DNA of 64,000 bases from Endothia cerciana (lineage: Eukaryota > Ascomycota > Sordariomycetes > Diaporthales > Cryphonectriaceae): contig JALRMH010000054.1 of NCBI GenBank assembly GCA_026119935.1, positions 62,001-126,000 of the forward strand, in the 5' to 3' direction. Below, piece by piece: positions 31,869 through 44,719 of the stretch. A program made the translations under genes and the position numbers. Every line of letters begins with the position of its first letter. The stretch's first letter is position 1. The notes beneath the pieces were generated by a model. That model did not search any database and was not told the origin of the DNA. It worked only from the letters and a program-made list of their open reading frames with translations.

Positions 31869-34800
31869 GGGGGCTGCTAACGCCAACACCCAACCTGACT
31901 GACCCAGACGAACAAGGCCTCTGACTCTTCTGTCGTCCACCCATCAGCCCACCCACCGTCAGGACGAACCAGATTCACCCTCATGAAACACCCTGTTGCT
32001 GTTGACTGGTCCACTCGAAATAAACTCGGGTGCTCGTGCCACGACCTCCCTGACCGGCGAAGGTTACCCTGCGCGCTGTCATTGTCACTTCTCACTGCCA
32101 CCCCCTCCAATGGCCTCCTGGAGATGGGACTGGAGTATCTTGTGTTGGGTCTCTGACCAACCAACGACCACGTCAACTCGGGCCAACGTACCTTTTCCCG
32201 CGGCCGTTGGTAGAACCAAAAGAGAAGAAAGCATCGTGGGGGCGTGGACTACCTCCCGGCCCGCCTGGGGACGTCACCCACTTGGGTCCCGACATGCGGC
32301 GCCTCCCTTTTCCCTCTCTATCTGGCCCCGCTCCTGTTCCCTCGTGTCAGTCAGGTGAGCAGCATGACGCGGAGATCCTCTCCCCGTCGCGGTTTGGCCA
32401 CAGGTATGTACAGAAAGACAGAAATTCCGGGGGTCCTGTTTCCAGTCCATCTGATTGTCGCACCTGCTATGTTGGACGCGAACCACCTCAGTGCTACTAT
32501 GGGACTTTGTTGGTGTTCCAGGTTGGTTGCGCCAACTTCGACATTGGCCTGACTCGCTGGCTCTGTTCAACACTCGATGACGATAGCTCGACGTCTCTGG
32601 AGACCCCCGGCCATGTCCAGCTTCAGCCTGTACCCCTTCGAGGTCTTTGTACGGAAAACCTGCGGATTTACTGCCCAAAAAAGTCTAGCATCCATGAGCC
32701 TGGGGGTGACTAGAGGGGTGGTCAGACCGGGGTTGCTTTATTGGTCCAATTATGCTGGAACCAGTCTGTCGGGTCAGGCCTTCATTCTGGGTGTGCCAAA
32801 TGGCCGAAGACGCTGGCCCCCCTCATCCGAGGTCTGGGAGGTACAGAGGCAAACCTGGACAGGGCAATCTCTCGAGAGACCGCATGCACCTATTCCTTGG
32901 CGATGGCGGCCTTCCCGGACCAGGCCTGACTGGTATGCCCCGGCATCAAGGCGTTTCTTTTACGAGGTACCAGGCCTCGTCTAACAATATGGATCAACGT
33001 TTGCGGACTGCCTGTCTCGGCTGCGAGCTCAGTGCAACACAGCCCCACGACATAGGCCAGCGAACGGGCCGCCCAACCATGCACGTTCCGGACTGTCGTC
33101 GCCCATTTCACCTCTCACGATAACGCAATTACCGAGCCTGGAATCCTAGCTCGCTGTACGATACCGCGTCCTACGAGGGACTCTCGGACAGACAATCTGG
33201 AACCGTGCCACAAGGTCACACTGCGACATTGAAGAATAATGTTTGATCCCATTCCGTCTCGGCCAGTGCGCTAGCAGTCGCATCCCCGAGGACAGCCTAT
33301 CTCCCCGTGTCCAGGAAGGCACAAGTCACCACCCACTAGGAGACATAGGGATCCGGATGGTGGTTGTGATCAGTTTTCGGCTTGGCCAAGCGTTCGGGCC
33401 GATCCCACCTCATATTGTCGCGGCTGCCCGAGAGCGTACGATTCCGCTCGCTCCGATTCATTCGTGGACCAAAGGACAACAAATACATGCCTCGTGCATA
33501 TGCATGCTGACGAGCCTACCGCTCTAGAACGAGCCTGGGGCGACAGCTTACAGCAGCTACGTGCTTGGGTGCCCCTTCACTCAACTAACGACCGAGCCCT
33601 GCCCTGCATCCGCGAATCACAGTTCCCGTGGGGCAAAGGAGCTGCTCAGCACCCTTGTCCTCGAGCAGGACACTGTTTTAGCCGTGGAACCAAGCTTTCG
33701 CCAATTGCTTTTCTGCGGGGGATTGATGGGTCAAACCTCGCATACCGAGACCTCCTGTCCAAAGCGAAGTAATTTGCCTCGCCACCTGCAGCGTACCATT
33801 TGTTCCTGGTGGCACACTATTCTGTACCCCTCAGCGGGCCCCCCAAGCTGCCAGCATTTATGACTGGCCGCCAACATCGCCCTCGTGATGGACGGCGGAG
33901 GATCTGGACCCATCCCGTTGTCTCCATGCTAGGGGTTGCGCTCCTTGAGCTTGCTCGATGGTCTGGCTGATTACTCCAAGGGCGGGCACTGGTAGGTGGC
34001 CCCAAGGGAGACCAGCTCATCCACTGACGCATCATGATGAATCATAGAACAACAAATAGTGTTGATTCCTACGCTCCGGCCTGCAATGATCCAATATGCT
34101 GCCAATGAGCCTACGACCCGGCGGCCCCGCCGCCAATGTTCGCTGTGGCTTGTGCCCAGATCATGCTAAGGAGGACGTTAGTTTGATTGGTTACCGACAA
34201 GCTGGTAACCGACCCAAACTAGCGCCGTTCTCGCCTCGTCGACCAGGTTCCGCATCCTTTTGTGTAACCCGACAACGGCAGCGCGGCAGTCTTCAAAGCA
34301 TGGTCGGCATTGAGTTGTCGAGTCGTCAACCATATCATACTGTCGAAGGATCTTCCATCTATCCAGGGGCGACTGCATGAGCACGCTTGCTTGTAACGTG
34401 ATGCAGCTCACAAAAGATCCCTGCGGCCCTTCGTGCGACACCGGTACCTGGGGAAGACAAAAAAGCCACTTCAGCAGAGTCCTTCATGCGGCCATGTCGC
34501 GCAGTCTTTCAATGAAGCAGCAGCAGAGACAGGCGGCACGGCGGAGTCGACCGGGAACCTCCAGCTACAAAAGCCCAGGGACGTTTAGAGGGCGGGACAG
34601 GGTTATATCTTGAGTTCCAACAGCCAGCCTCGTGGTGATGCCCCAACACACTTCAGCATGCAGCGCTGTTCGAATGGTACGATCCCCAATGCAAAATTGC
34701 ACCTGATCTCTGGAACCAGCTGCTTTTGGCCGCATACCAAAAAAGGTGCTCCAGAAACCTGGTCTCAGAAGAGATCATATCCCCGCTGTATGGATCAGAA

Positions 34801-37800
34801 GGTGGAGCAAGAACGTGGATCACCCATCCACGCCTGTGTCCCTGTTTCTGACACTGTATAGAGACTAGACATTGCCCCCCCCCCCCCACCTTCTTCATTC
34901 GACCACCCTCCATTCCTAGAAGATGAAACCAGCGTTCTTCCAATGGCATCACTCTTCGGCTCCCGGTGTCGTGGCCCCAGTGCCGAGCTGTAGCATCCGT
35001 CCGTCGGCAAGCGCCTCGCTGAGAGGCCCGAGAGCGCGGAACGCCGGACACGTAGCTAATCGCATTTCTTCGTCGAGTCCGAGCAGGCCAGTATTCCTTC
35101 ACCGCCAATTCGTTCACCAATCCGTTTTGACACCAGCTGAAGGGAACGCGGCCACTGTAGGGCTATACCCCCGGATGAGATATATGGCCCCCCATGCGCC
35201 GAGATTGATCATGCGCAACTGTCAGCCCTGCTGTGATAGGACCCATGACGCTGGTACCACAGTCGACCCCCTGGACTGTGGGCTGGACCTAGCACTTGTT
35301 GTCGAAATGTGCCTGACAGAGGGGATGTTTCTTGGGTTCTGGAACCCCCTCGACTTCCGCTGCCCGGGCTCAGCTGGAACGGGGCTGGGGCCTCCGCAGG
35401 ATAGAAGCCTTTCGTCTTACACAAGGCGATTGCCAGGCTGCAGAAAAATACCAACCACGCCGGGGCCGTAAGTGGGCTGACGACATCCGAGCCAAATCAG
35501 CAAGGGTCGTCCCACCTTTCTTCTGCAGGTCATCACACTCACCTAACTTCCGGCTTCTCAGAACGCGGCCAATGCTACTGAGTTTGTGACAGCGATCGCG
35601 CCGGTCGACACAGCGGTCCTTCTGGGAGCATTCTTGGATATCGGACCTGCCCCGATACGTCCAGGGGACCAGCGCAACAGAGGCCCCGTTCCCAAACATA
35701 TCCTGAAATGCCAGACCTCACATTCAGGACGACATGGCGTCTGCAAACCATGGCCTACTGGGCCCGATGTTACCATCGTGGGCCTTGTCCCTAAATGGGA
35801 ACTACCACCCATTCAGGACCACTCTTACCTGGCCACTGTGCCAGGCTTGCGGCGCATGTGGGGAAACAGGGCCGGCTTGACTGCGTGTCAGGTTGCATGT
35901 TTGTTTTGAGCGGTTTCCCATCCGCTTACCCACAGGCGATTCAGAGCCACGACGCCCGCCAGACTCGTGTCTCACAGTAGCGTCCCGAAAAGCCTGCCAC
36001 GCCTGACAACAGTCCCGCATCAAACCAAACAACCAAACAGGCTGTCATGGGGACGGGTCTAGACCCCACAGCCCAATCTCCCAAGGTTCCAGTTACCGGA
36101 CTGTCGGGACGGTGGCTAACGCGTACTGGCAGGTGAGCAGGGGGTCCTGTCGGGGTACTATCGAGGTGATGAGGTGGACACGGCCTCGTACTGGGCAAGA
36201 AAAGTGAAAAAAGGTAAGAAGTAAAAAGAAGATGCACTCAGCCCCCTGCAGCTCACTGTTCCCAAAATTATGCTCTCGTGATGGACTTAGTCTCATCTCA
36301 CCGCCCATTGCCTCTGCGTGCTCTCTCAGGAGGGAACCCGGTTATGATTTCACAGTACCTCAGAATCGGCACGTTGGACTAGCCCGAAAGAGTATTTGGA
36401 TTCTGGGGAGGGGGGGGGGGGGCCGCTGCTCATCTTCTGGATAGCGACCGAGCGTGGTTGGACATGCCCCTTGGTCCCAAACCTGGTTCCCTCGGGATTA
36501 GCGAAATATCTGCCATTCGATACTGTCCTGCACATCCATAGCAGGTCTCTCAGAGGCCCTGCAAGGAGTCCGTCACAGGCTCAGAGACACTCATCCAAGG
36601 TGGGCAAGGCCGAGGTCAGGCCGTGCCCCGACCTGCCAGTACGGATCACCAACGGGGTCGACTTTTGAGGCGTTGCGGCTCTGTGATCACAGCTCCGGGT
36701 AGGCACATGTGATTCTGCAAGGATGGCTTCTCGTCACCAATATATGCGAATGTTGGAAGTGGGCACCGCATTGCCCGCGTGACACGGGACCGGCACGACA
36801 GGTGGCTTGAAAGTTCAAGCTGGACCCCCCGATGCACCTGTTCGCTGCGGTGGCTGAGGTTTCCAACCACTGGCGAGGTCATCCGTCGGCTGTCCTGTTA
36901 TGTACCAATTTGCGGGCGATGGTAAGGTCCGACGGTCTAGCACCTTTGTTCAGAGAGGCTCGACCGTGAAGGAAGAAGGTGTCCTTGTTCGAGACCGACT
37001 GGCGGATTGGCAGTTAGAATCCGCGATGCGCTCTTTCATGCAGACGTCACTCAATCGCTGGATTGTGTTAGTTTCTTCCGCAGGCCAAGGTCTCAGCCCG
37101 TTGGTGACCCGCATCCAGGCTGGCGGGACAAGACCCTGAGATCGATCGAGCGAGACTCGCCAAGATGGAACACCAACAGAGAGAGGCTCCGGTGGCAAAG
37201 GGACCCCTGTGGGGGTATCTATGGGCCTGAATTGGGTCGTGCAGTACCGGACTGAGCGTTGGTGAGAGAGCCTTCCTTACTCAACCCTGCCCACCATGTC
37301 ACGACCCGGCAGTCTGGTAACGCTATTGATAGGGGGGTCCACCCGGAGCCTTGGACATTGTGTCAGATGATAGGGTGGGGGATCATCCCCCACGGTCAAG
37401 CGAGATGCGGATGGCATCGACCCTGGTACTCGTTGGGTTGGCGCTCATGCCCTCCGGGCCAGTGGCATGACGCCTCTGTTCCCCGAGGGTGTCTCGGCCT
37501 TGTCCCACTGCCGGCAGGGTTATGGAGGCCGCCTGAGGGCCTGAGGGTGTGGCAGGGCTGGGCAGGGAGAGGAGCGATCCGGCCCAGTGGTCCGGGTGGT
37601 TCGCCTGACATGGGGGACGTGGGAACGGTGTGGGAGCGCTGGCGGGCGGCGGGATATTCGCCGTCACGACGGGTAGCACTGTATGGAGAGGCTACCGATG
37701 GTGAGCCTGTGGGAAACGAGCATTCGTACATCATCATTTTCGGAGAGATTGTAAACGTGGTCGAACCCTGTAGGATATGGGAAGAACGAGATTCATCTCT

Positions 37801-39627
37801 GTCTTCGAACGCGGTACTTGACCTAGCACTCCTGCTTACCGGAGGAAGAGGGAATCAGCGGGAGCGCAACAAGCATCCTTGTAAGGTTCCAAGACACCTA
37901 CCAAAGACGAACTGCTTGCATTATGGAGAACTACAATGATGGTGGGTGTCTGAGCTTCTAATATCTCCAACGACAGTTTTCGGTAGCCTCTCCTCATTCG
38001 GTTGCTCTGCTGCGTCTCCCTGGATGGCAGACTCGACGACAAGCAGACAGACCCGTCCTGCTTCATGATAGCTTGAAATGTAAGTAAGCGTTTCCGAGTA
38101 ACATATACATAAATAATTATAAAAAAATCATTTGTTCAGCTTCGGTGCTGGTAACCTTTCCGGACGTGAACGAACGAATATCATTCCAACTAGGGTCTTC
38201 CTTTCCTAATTATTTATATTTGGAGATGTAACTACTTCGGTGACTCAAACACCTGCACCTCCATTCCCTCGCCGTTCCCTTCTGGCTCGTCCCCCAAAAG
38301 GATGGATGCTGCCAGGCGGATATGACTTCATATGAATGGAAACTCAGCTGTGCTTGCCGATACGCGAGGCTTCTGTGTACTGGCACGCATGAAGATGCCG
38401 TCACCACAGCCATCTTTGCAGAAGTCATACACCCAGGATATGCTGCTATCTCGGCTGTTGCATCAAAAGACCAACAGATCGCTGAACCAGTACTGTTATC
38501 GTTTCATCTCGGTATCTCACGGAATTTAGTAAGCACTCATTCCTCCAGTGTACTTGATCTAGGGATAGATCTGCAGGACATCCTCAACCCTCGCTCTGAC
38601 TCCACGGTCTGGCCTCACCGCCACTGTTTGCCCAGGTGTCAAAGATGTGCTGTCCCTGCTTGACCTCCTTGTCTGGAACAACCTGTTGCTGGCATCGACA
38701 CGTCTCGATACAATTTCTTGACCGAATTTCCACGGTCCGGCTGATCTAAAGCCCACGGACTCTTGCCCGACCGATGGATGGAAGCCTCGATGCCGGGCCC
38801 CCGCTCAGGCTGAGGATGCTGCGCCTCGTGAGGTGGTATCAGTACAATGCACCGATGGACGACCTGGTGTGTTTTTTTTTCTTTCTTTTTTACCTCAGTA
38901 TTTGCAAGGTGCTAACCAGCGCGGTGCCGATGGTCTTGTGTGGGTCAATAAGTACGGCCGCCGATTCTATAAGTCGCCCCAGCACGTGTTCGACCTGGGC
39001 GGTGCTCATTCGTGTAGAGCATGCTCGGCCTCGATGTGTTCAACGGTCTGGTGCTCACCTAGCCCCTCCGTCACTCTTGGTCACTGAGACCGACTGGCCC
39101 TTTCTGCATAGGAACGTTGGGGGGAGGATAGCCAGCTTAGGACCCCTCGAGCTGCGCAACAGCCGCGCGCTGCCCCGTGATCCCTCCGTGATCACGCTTT
39201 GCTTGCCGGCTCCGGACCATCCCACCGTCACCAGCGACATCGACGGCTGGACATGGCCCACCGATTCCCTTCACACACCACACGCTTCCACCCTCGCACA
39301 CACACACAAACAATACTCACGCCCTCCTACCTGGACCTGCACCCTGGTTCAACAACCTTACGCCTATGCTTGATCCCAATAGTCTTCTTTTGCGACCTGT
39401 GGGCTCTCACAGGGAGCTACAACACCACGGCCCCGCCCCTGCACTCCCTCATCCCGGTAGAAGTCACCGTCGATGCCGGCAGTCCGTGCCATCGGACCGG
39501 CCTCAGCGGCTAAGAACGACTGAAACAATCTCTGTCTGCGGTCGTCCTTCCTCTCCCCCCTTGTCACTCAGCGCGTATGCCGAGGGGGGACGGTCCAGGG
39601 ACCTGCTGCCCGCGCGCGAGCCGCGGT

Positions 39628-39629
<2 letters not shown>

Positions 39630-39658
<29 letters not shown>

Positions 39659-39659
39659 C
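39630..39659. repeat. (GTT)n microsatellite
   Basis: Nine to ten GTT units in the gene-poor stretch. Confidence 0.9.
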
Positions 39660-40648
39660 TGCTCGGCCCGTCTCGCGTGAGGACGGATCTGGCCTGCTGG
39701 TACTATTGTGGGTGGTGTTTTGTGGCGCTCAGGGGGAGCGGGGGGGCGGGGGCCTGGGGGGCTGGGGGGCTCGCGGGTGGGCTGGATAGCTGACGACGGA
39801 ACATGTCGGTTTCGATGACTTGACGCACAGCTGCTTCCCGGAGCGGGAACTCCCTGGGCGCTGTCGGGGCAGCTCCGTGCTGGATCAGGGGTGGCACAAT
39901 GCCGGACAGAGGATGGATCGGTCTACAGGGGTTATATATGAACGCTTCAGGTAGATGCATTAAAGACATCAGTAGTGTCTCCAGGCTCTGTTATGGGAAC
40001 CAGCGTAAGGTCTCTCGCTGTCCTCCTGAATTACATAGATGAGACCATCGGTGCTGAACTGTGTCAGGGCAATCAAAAGTCGACCTTTACAAGGCAAAGC
40101 TGGTAGTTTGAGGGTTGTGGTGGGTGAGAGCTCATCACGCATAACGCGTCAAGACTTCAAAAAGCATACGAAGCGATTGGCTGGGGTATAGCCCATTTTC
40201 CATTGCAGCTATCATAAGTATCATACACCAAAGCCCTATATCTTTCCTTCTCATGCTGCATCAGCAGGCTTGGTGTTTAAAAAAAAAAGGAAATACGCCG
40301 TGCCTATCCCTTGGAGAACGCCTGTATATTTGTGCCCTCGCGTTCTACACCGCAAGTTGCGTCGAGTGAAGCGGTATGTTTGCCGCGATTCTTCCGTCAC
40401 ACTTGACCGGGGCCATTCCATTTTCACTCCCCGTTCTTGATTTCTACGAGCCTGCTGTATCGAGTATCTCGTCCCACTTGGGGATGCGAAGATCATGATC
40501 GAATTTTGGTGGCCCAATTTTCGGCTAGTCAACGGCACAAGCTAGCCGTGACTGCGTCCGAAAACACCCGGAGTCAAATACAAATGCTAGAGCATAGCAC
40601 CCAACCTGCCGCTGCTATAGATATAGCGACCGTGTGCGCATGAGTGGA

Positions 40649-42689
40649 CTACCACTCGTACTCGCCAGTGGCCTTGTGGAAGACGTAGTCTTTGCCGTTA
40701 ACATTGAGGACGCCATCCTTCAAGGTGCACTTCCTGTTCGATCTTTAGCACCTAAGAGTCATTATACGACATCACCATATGTTAGAACCTACCACTTGTT
40801 CTTGACGCGCTGAACCTTGTCATACATGCAGAGCATGACCTGGTCCATGTTCTCATCATCGTCTTCCTCCTCGATGTCCACCTCGTTGGGGTCGTCGAGG
40901 TCCGAGTTGATGGCGTCCTCGTCCTCTTCCTCCCTCTTGATATCCTCGTCGATACCATCAAAACCGGATGGACCGCCGGGACCGGACTTCGTAGCGATCG
41001 ACCTGTGCTTCGTGGCTTGCTTCAGGGGAAGCATGAGACCACCACCCTCCAGCTGCTTAGCCCTGGCGGCGATCTTCTGGTGAAGCACGCGATCGATGTC
41101 TACACGGCCCAGCTCAGATGCCTCGCCGTTCTCGCCCCTACGCATCAGGACACCTTCGAAGTCGTCGTCGCCGGCACCATCAACTTGGGATTGTTGGAAA
41201 CCATTCTGCTGCGTAGCAGGGTTGCGCTGGCCCTGGTAAGGCGCAGGAGCACCTTGAGGCGGCCGAGGTGCTTGCTGGTGCTGCATGGCGGCGGTCCTAT
41301 TCGCCATCTGTTGGGCATATTGTGCCTGCGATGCAGGGCGTTGTGCCTGGCCAGGCTGAGCAAGGGCACCGGCGGGGCGTGGGGGCATCGAGGACCCTTG
41401 ACCCTGACCGCCCTGTCCGAAGCCCTGGATGGCACTTATGCTTGCAGCCGCCGCCGCCCCATACTGATTCTGCAGCTGGTGCATGGCCCGCTGGGCAGCC
41501 ACGTTGTGAGGGCCGTTGGAATTGCCACCATACTGAGGAACGTTGCTGGGTGGAGCAGGAGGCATGCCGGTGTTAGCGAGGCTTGGCTCCTGCTTGATGG
41601 TAGGCTCCTGCTTCACGGAAGGGTCGGGCTTGACCTGAAGGCCATTTGGGCCAGGCAGCCCGTTGGCCAGGGGGGGGAGGGATTGAGCATTGGCAGACGG
41701 GCTGAGTTGAGCCGAGGTATAGGACAGGGTGCCGGCCTGTTGAGTCGCAGTCGCAGTCGCAGTCGCAGTCGCAGTCGCAGTCGCAGTCGCAGTCGCAGTC
41801 GCAGTCGCAGTCGCCGGAGCGGCAGCAGGTGCCGGAGCGGGTGGTGGAGGAGGGTCCCAAGGAAAGGAGGCGACCTGCAGCTTGGACAACTTCAACTGCC
41901 AGCCCTGTGTTGGGTAGGATCACTTGTTAGCAATGTCAAGATAGGCTATCGTAAATCTGAGCAGTGCATGGGAGCATCAGGCAGACACAGGCAAAGAAGT
42001 ATGTGTGACTGCATGTAGGCAGAAGGGACGGGGCCCGTCGAGGACATGTGAGTGGTGGCGCTGGGACTCTGTCTCACATAGGAGTATGTCATGTACGAGA
42101 GCGAGGAGAGGTAGAGGGAGATGGCACGTGAAGAGCAGGACTTGACCTCACCAATCAAAAGTGGTGGAGGCCTGACCGGGGTGACAAGTTCAGTTGGGGG
42201 GGGGGGGGGGCAGTGCCAGGGGCTGAGCTTAAAAGACCCAAATAGCAGCGGAGCACCCGCCTGTCAGACCCAGTCCAGCCGCCCTCCCTCTCGCTCTCTG
42301 ACCCCGTCCACGCTCTGCCGCCCACCTGCCAACGCTGGCCCTGTCTGCCAACGAGCCCGGGCAGACAAAGATCGGCAGCTTTTGGCAACGAGGAAGAAAT
42401 CCCATCAAAACCCATCCACACCCATCAAGGGAGACCAGTGCAAGATCACACCGACTTCAATGCGAGGTGCAGACGACCCGATATGATGCGGACGGGCAAG
42501 CGAATGGAGACGCAGCAAAAGATCTCTCGGGAGGGATCCAAAGAGGAGGAAACAGGCAGAAAAACGCACCTTGCGCAACTCCTCCAGGACGCTCTCCTCG
42601 ACACCCCCTTCCTCAAAGTCCACCCGCGAGCTCTCGATCACCTCGTCGATGATCTGACGGTAGATATTGCCGACCTGGTTGTTCGACAT
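40649..42689 (-). CDS. TOA1: Transcription factor IIA large (alpha/beta) subunit
   Basis: Three exons, 42689-42570, 41904-40793 and 40733-40649, in phase, give 438 residues. The N-terminal helix region (NQVGNIYRQIIDEVIESSRVDFEE split across residues 4-27, then EESVLEELRK) is the four-helix-bundle half of TFIIA-alpha. The last 60 or so residues (DQVMLCMYDKVQRVKNKW and CTLKDGVLNVNGKDYVFHKATGEYEW as separate exons) are the beta-barrel half that contacts TBP and DNA. A Gln/Pro/Ala-rich linker lies between, with an acidic segment EEEDDDEN before the barrel. Known role: stabilises TBP on TATA boxes together with Toa2. Oddities are a 24-residue Thr-Ala repeat just after exon 2 begins and an unusually long 665-nt first intron with a C13 run on the sense strand. 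Confidence 0.93.
41744..41815 (-). repeat. Hexamer repeat encoding (Thr-Ala)n in TOA1
   Basis: Twelve perfect copies of GTCGCA on the plus strand (GCGACT-type units in the sense of the gene), encoding about 24 alternating Thr/Ala residues in the TFIIA linker. Confidence 0.92.
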
Positions 42690-43630
42690 CTTGCTTGTAG
42701 GGGATGAGGCAGGCCGCTCAGGGAGCGGTGGGAAGAGCTGGAGGGATGCCACGAGAAGTCTGCAAAAGAAGGCGCGTCTCCGATCTGTTGCTAACTGTCC
42801 GTGCCTGTCCTTCAAGAATGAATTCTTGCGACGTATTGCGAAGGACCGGAACAGTAGACTCGGTTCGATCTGGGGAGCGGTCGGCGGGGACGGTTCGGTT
42901 TCGCTGGCAGGCTGCGACGGCTCGTAGGTTTCCTCAGCACCACGATTCCCCGCGCGGCCGCAGAGCCGCTGTAAAAGATGCTTGGGCCAATTGCGACCGT
43001 AGTACTCGATCACTGGCTTCAGTGTTCTGCAACAGAAGGGCTTTGGCTGTCTTGTTCGTCGCAGGATTGGTGCTGACACTCAGGCATAGGAGGTGATGTG
43101 GTATTGCGGAAGTTGTGTCTTTGACAAGGAATAGCGGCTAAGTAAGTCGGGTGGCTTAGGTAAGCTGGACTTCTAGCAGGGTGCAGCACTGAGCACCACC
43201 CCGTTGGGCGACACTAAGTAATACTGTACAGTAAGACCCGGCAACTGTAGCGTCTAGAATAGCACCTGTGACTCTTCTCCTTCCAGGGCCTTGTTTCCAC
43301 TGCTGACAAAAGACAACTCGCCTGTCACTTCCCGCTGAAATAATGTCTAACCGTACCACCGGGGACTCATCAATTTGCGTGATGAAGATTTCTAACCTTG
43401 TTCCTCTTTCTCCAAAGCCATTGCTCTGAAGCAGCGCTTTGTGGTGAGGCTGGCGGGAGGTGAGATGGGGCTTCTCGACTGGTTGTCTCTGCGGTTTACT
43501 AAAAACACCTTCACAAAATGCCACAGGGATGTCTCGATTCTGTACTCGAATTTGTAAAGCAGCCTCTGTCCGTGTATACATATACAAGGCATGGAACCAT
43601 CCCACAGCGCCCCCATGCTTCAGACACTTT
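42690..43630. promoter_or_regulatory. TOA1 upstream region and NmrA-like 3' flank
   Basis: 941 bp between the end of the NmrA-like gene and the TFIIA start, both on the minus strand. No gene is supported. The part next to TOA1 should contain its promoter. Confidence 0.45.
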
Positions 43631-44719
43631 CTACTTCAGATCCGCAAAAGCCTTCGCCTTCTTCATATGCTCCACCCAGGTGGTCAACTTATCCTCCAGG
43701 ATGGCATGACTCCCCTCGAGCGACGCTCCGCCGAAATACCCGCCCTCGTCCATGAGCCTCATGTTCTCCAGCATCTCCTCGGCCGCGTAGTCCGGCATCC
43801 CCATGCCCTTCATGGCCCCTAGGAACTCGTCGTGCGGCATCGAGTAGAACCTGGCACCGCGGCCCGCCCCTGGGAACGCCTCTCTGAACTGCTCGAGGAT
43901 CTCGGTGGGCGTGAGGTAGGCGGTGGCCGCGTACACCTGCCGCCCGAGCATGCCCGGCTCGTCGCGGCGCAGCACGATGGCCTTGACCCACACGCCCGTG
44001 TCCTCCGGGTCGAACATCGGGATGGGCGCCGTCTCGGGCATGGGTAGCGCGAGGGTCCAGTCGTCGTTGGGCGGCATGGCGCGGAACGTCCCGCTGGGGA
44101 GGTTGGACATGAAGCACCCGGGCATGAAGAAGGTCGCGGGTAGGCCGATCTCGCGAACGTAGTCCTCAACAATGGCCTTGCCGTCGAAGTGGTACACGTG
44201 GGGCAGCCTGCCGTTGGTCACTGCGACATGGGGTGGTGGTGAGACTTCGTGAACAGATAAGGGGTTGAAGGGGGGAAGGGCTCACGCTTCTTGATGTTCA
44301 GCAACGAGCTCCAGATGTAGTGCTGCACGCTGTTCTCCTTGGCCGCGTCGGCCAGCCTCTTGCCCTGGTCGATCTCGAGCTGCATGTCCATCTTCTCCAA
44401 GTAGTTCGTTACCGTGAAGACGGCGTAGGTTCCCTTCATCGCCTTGACAAGGGAGGCCTTGTCGTTGAGGTCGGCCTGCGCTTGTGTTAGTCTGCACCGT
44501 AAGAGGGACGAAGAGTCGTGCTGGGGTGTTTGGACTTACAGAGACCATCTCGACGCCCAGGGCCGTCAGCTTTTTGGCAGAATCGCTCTCCGCGTTCCTC
44601 GAGACCCCGCGGACGGCCCAGTCATTCTTGAGCTTGGGGTCGTTCAGGAAGACCTGGACGATGCTGCCGCCCTGCTTGCCGGTAGCTCCGAAGACGGTCA
44701 TGATCTTCTTGCTGGACAT
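43631..44719 (-). CDS. NmrA-like NAD(P)-binding protein
   Basis: Three exons, 44719-44540, 44475-44286 and 44220-43631, in phase, give 319 residues. The start MSSKKIMTVFGATGKQGGS carries the NmrA-type glycine motif GATGKQGG (residues 11-18) at the first beta strand of a Rossmann fold. Then come RGVSRN, ADLNDKASLVKAMKGTYAVF and YIWSSLLNIKK, matching the atypical short-chain dehydrogenase NmrA/HSCARG family. Known roles in the family are redox sensing by NAD(P) binding and, in N. crassa NMR and A. nidulans NmrA, repression of nitrogen regulation. This protein belongs to the broad NmrA-like group with many paralogues, so a nitrogen role should not be assumed. The fold is complete and I see no defects. 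Confidence 0.88.

Larger units (their letters stand above)
29437..40648. other. Gene-poor stretch, right part
   Basis: About 11 kb with no convincing gene on either strand. Frames up to about 226 codons exist (for example 37259-37939) but have low-complexity or scrambled composition and no recognisable domains. The block holds scattered microsatellites and G- or C-runs near 29798, 30138, 31575, 31824, 34873 and 36408. I see no terminal repeats or transposase or reverse-transcriptase motifs. A weak HET-like phrase near 34181-34255 (-) is treated as a finding only. Confidence 0.5.

Noticed and set aside
31823..31870. C-run plus CAA repeat considered as a telomere-like or poly-A retroposon tail
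   Set aside because: The repeat is not TTAGGG-like and there is no target-site duplication or adjacent retroelement frame.
34923..35471. 182-codon plus frame in the gene-poor block
   Set aside because: Although it starts with ATG, the sequence has no signal peptide, domain or periodicity suggesting a real protein.
37259..37939. 226-codon plus frame in the gene-poor block
   Set aside because: Starts at GTG or TTG, composition rich in Trp/Gly/Pro without pattern, no splice partners, no recognisable motif.
41005..42018. 337-codon plus frame opposite TOA1
   Set aside because: Antisense to the TFIIA exon; its long Arg-Ser repeat is the reverse reading of the hexamer array.
43156..43605. 149-codon minus frame downstream of the NmrA-like gene
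   Set aside because: Lies in the 3' flank of that gene with no start context, domain or splice support.
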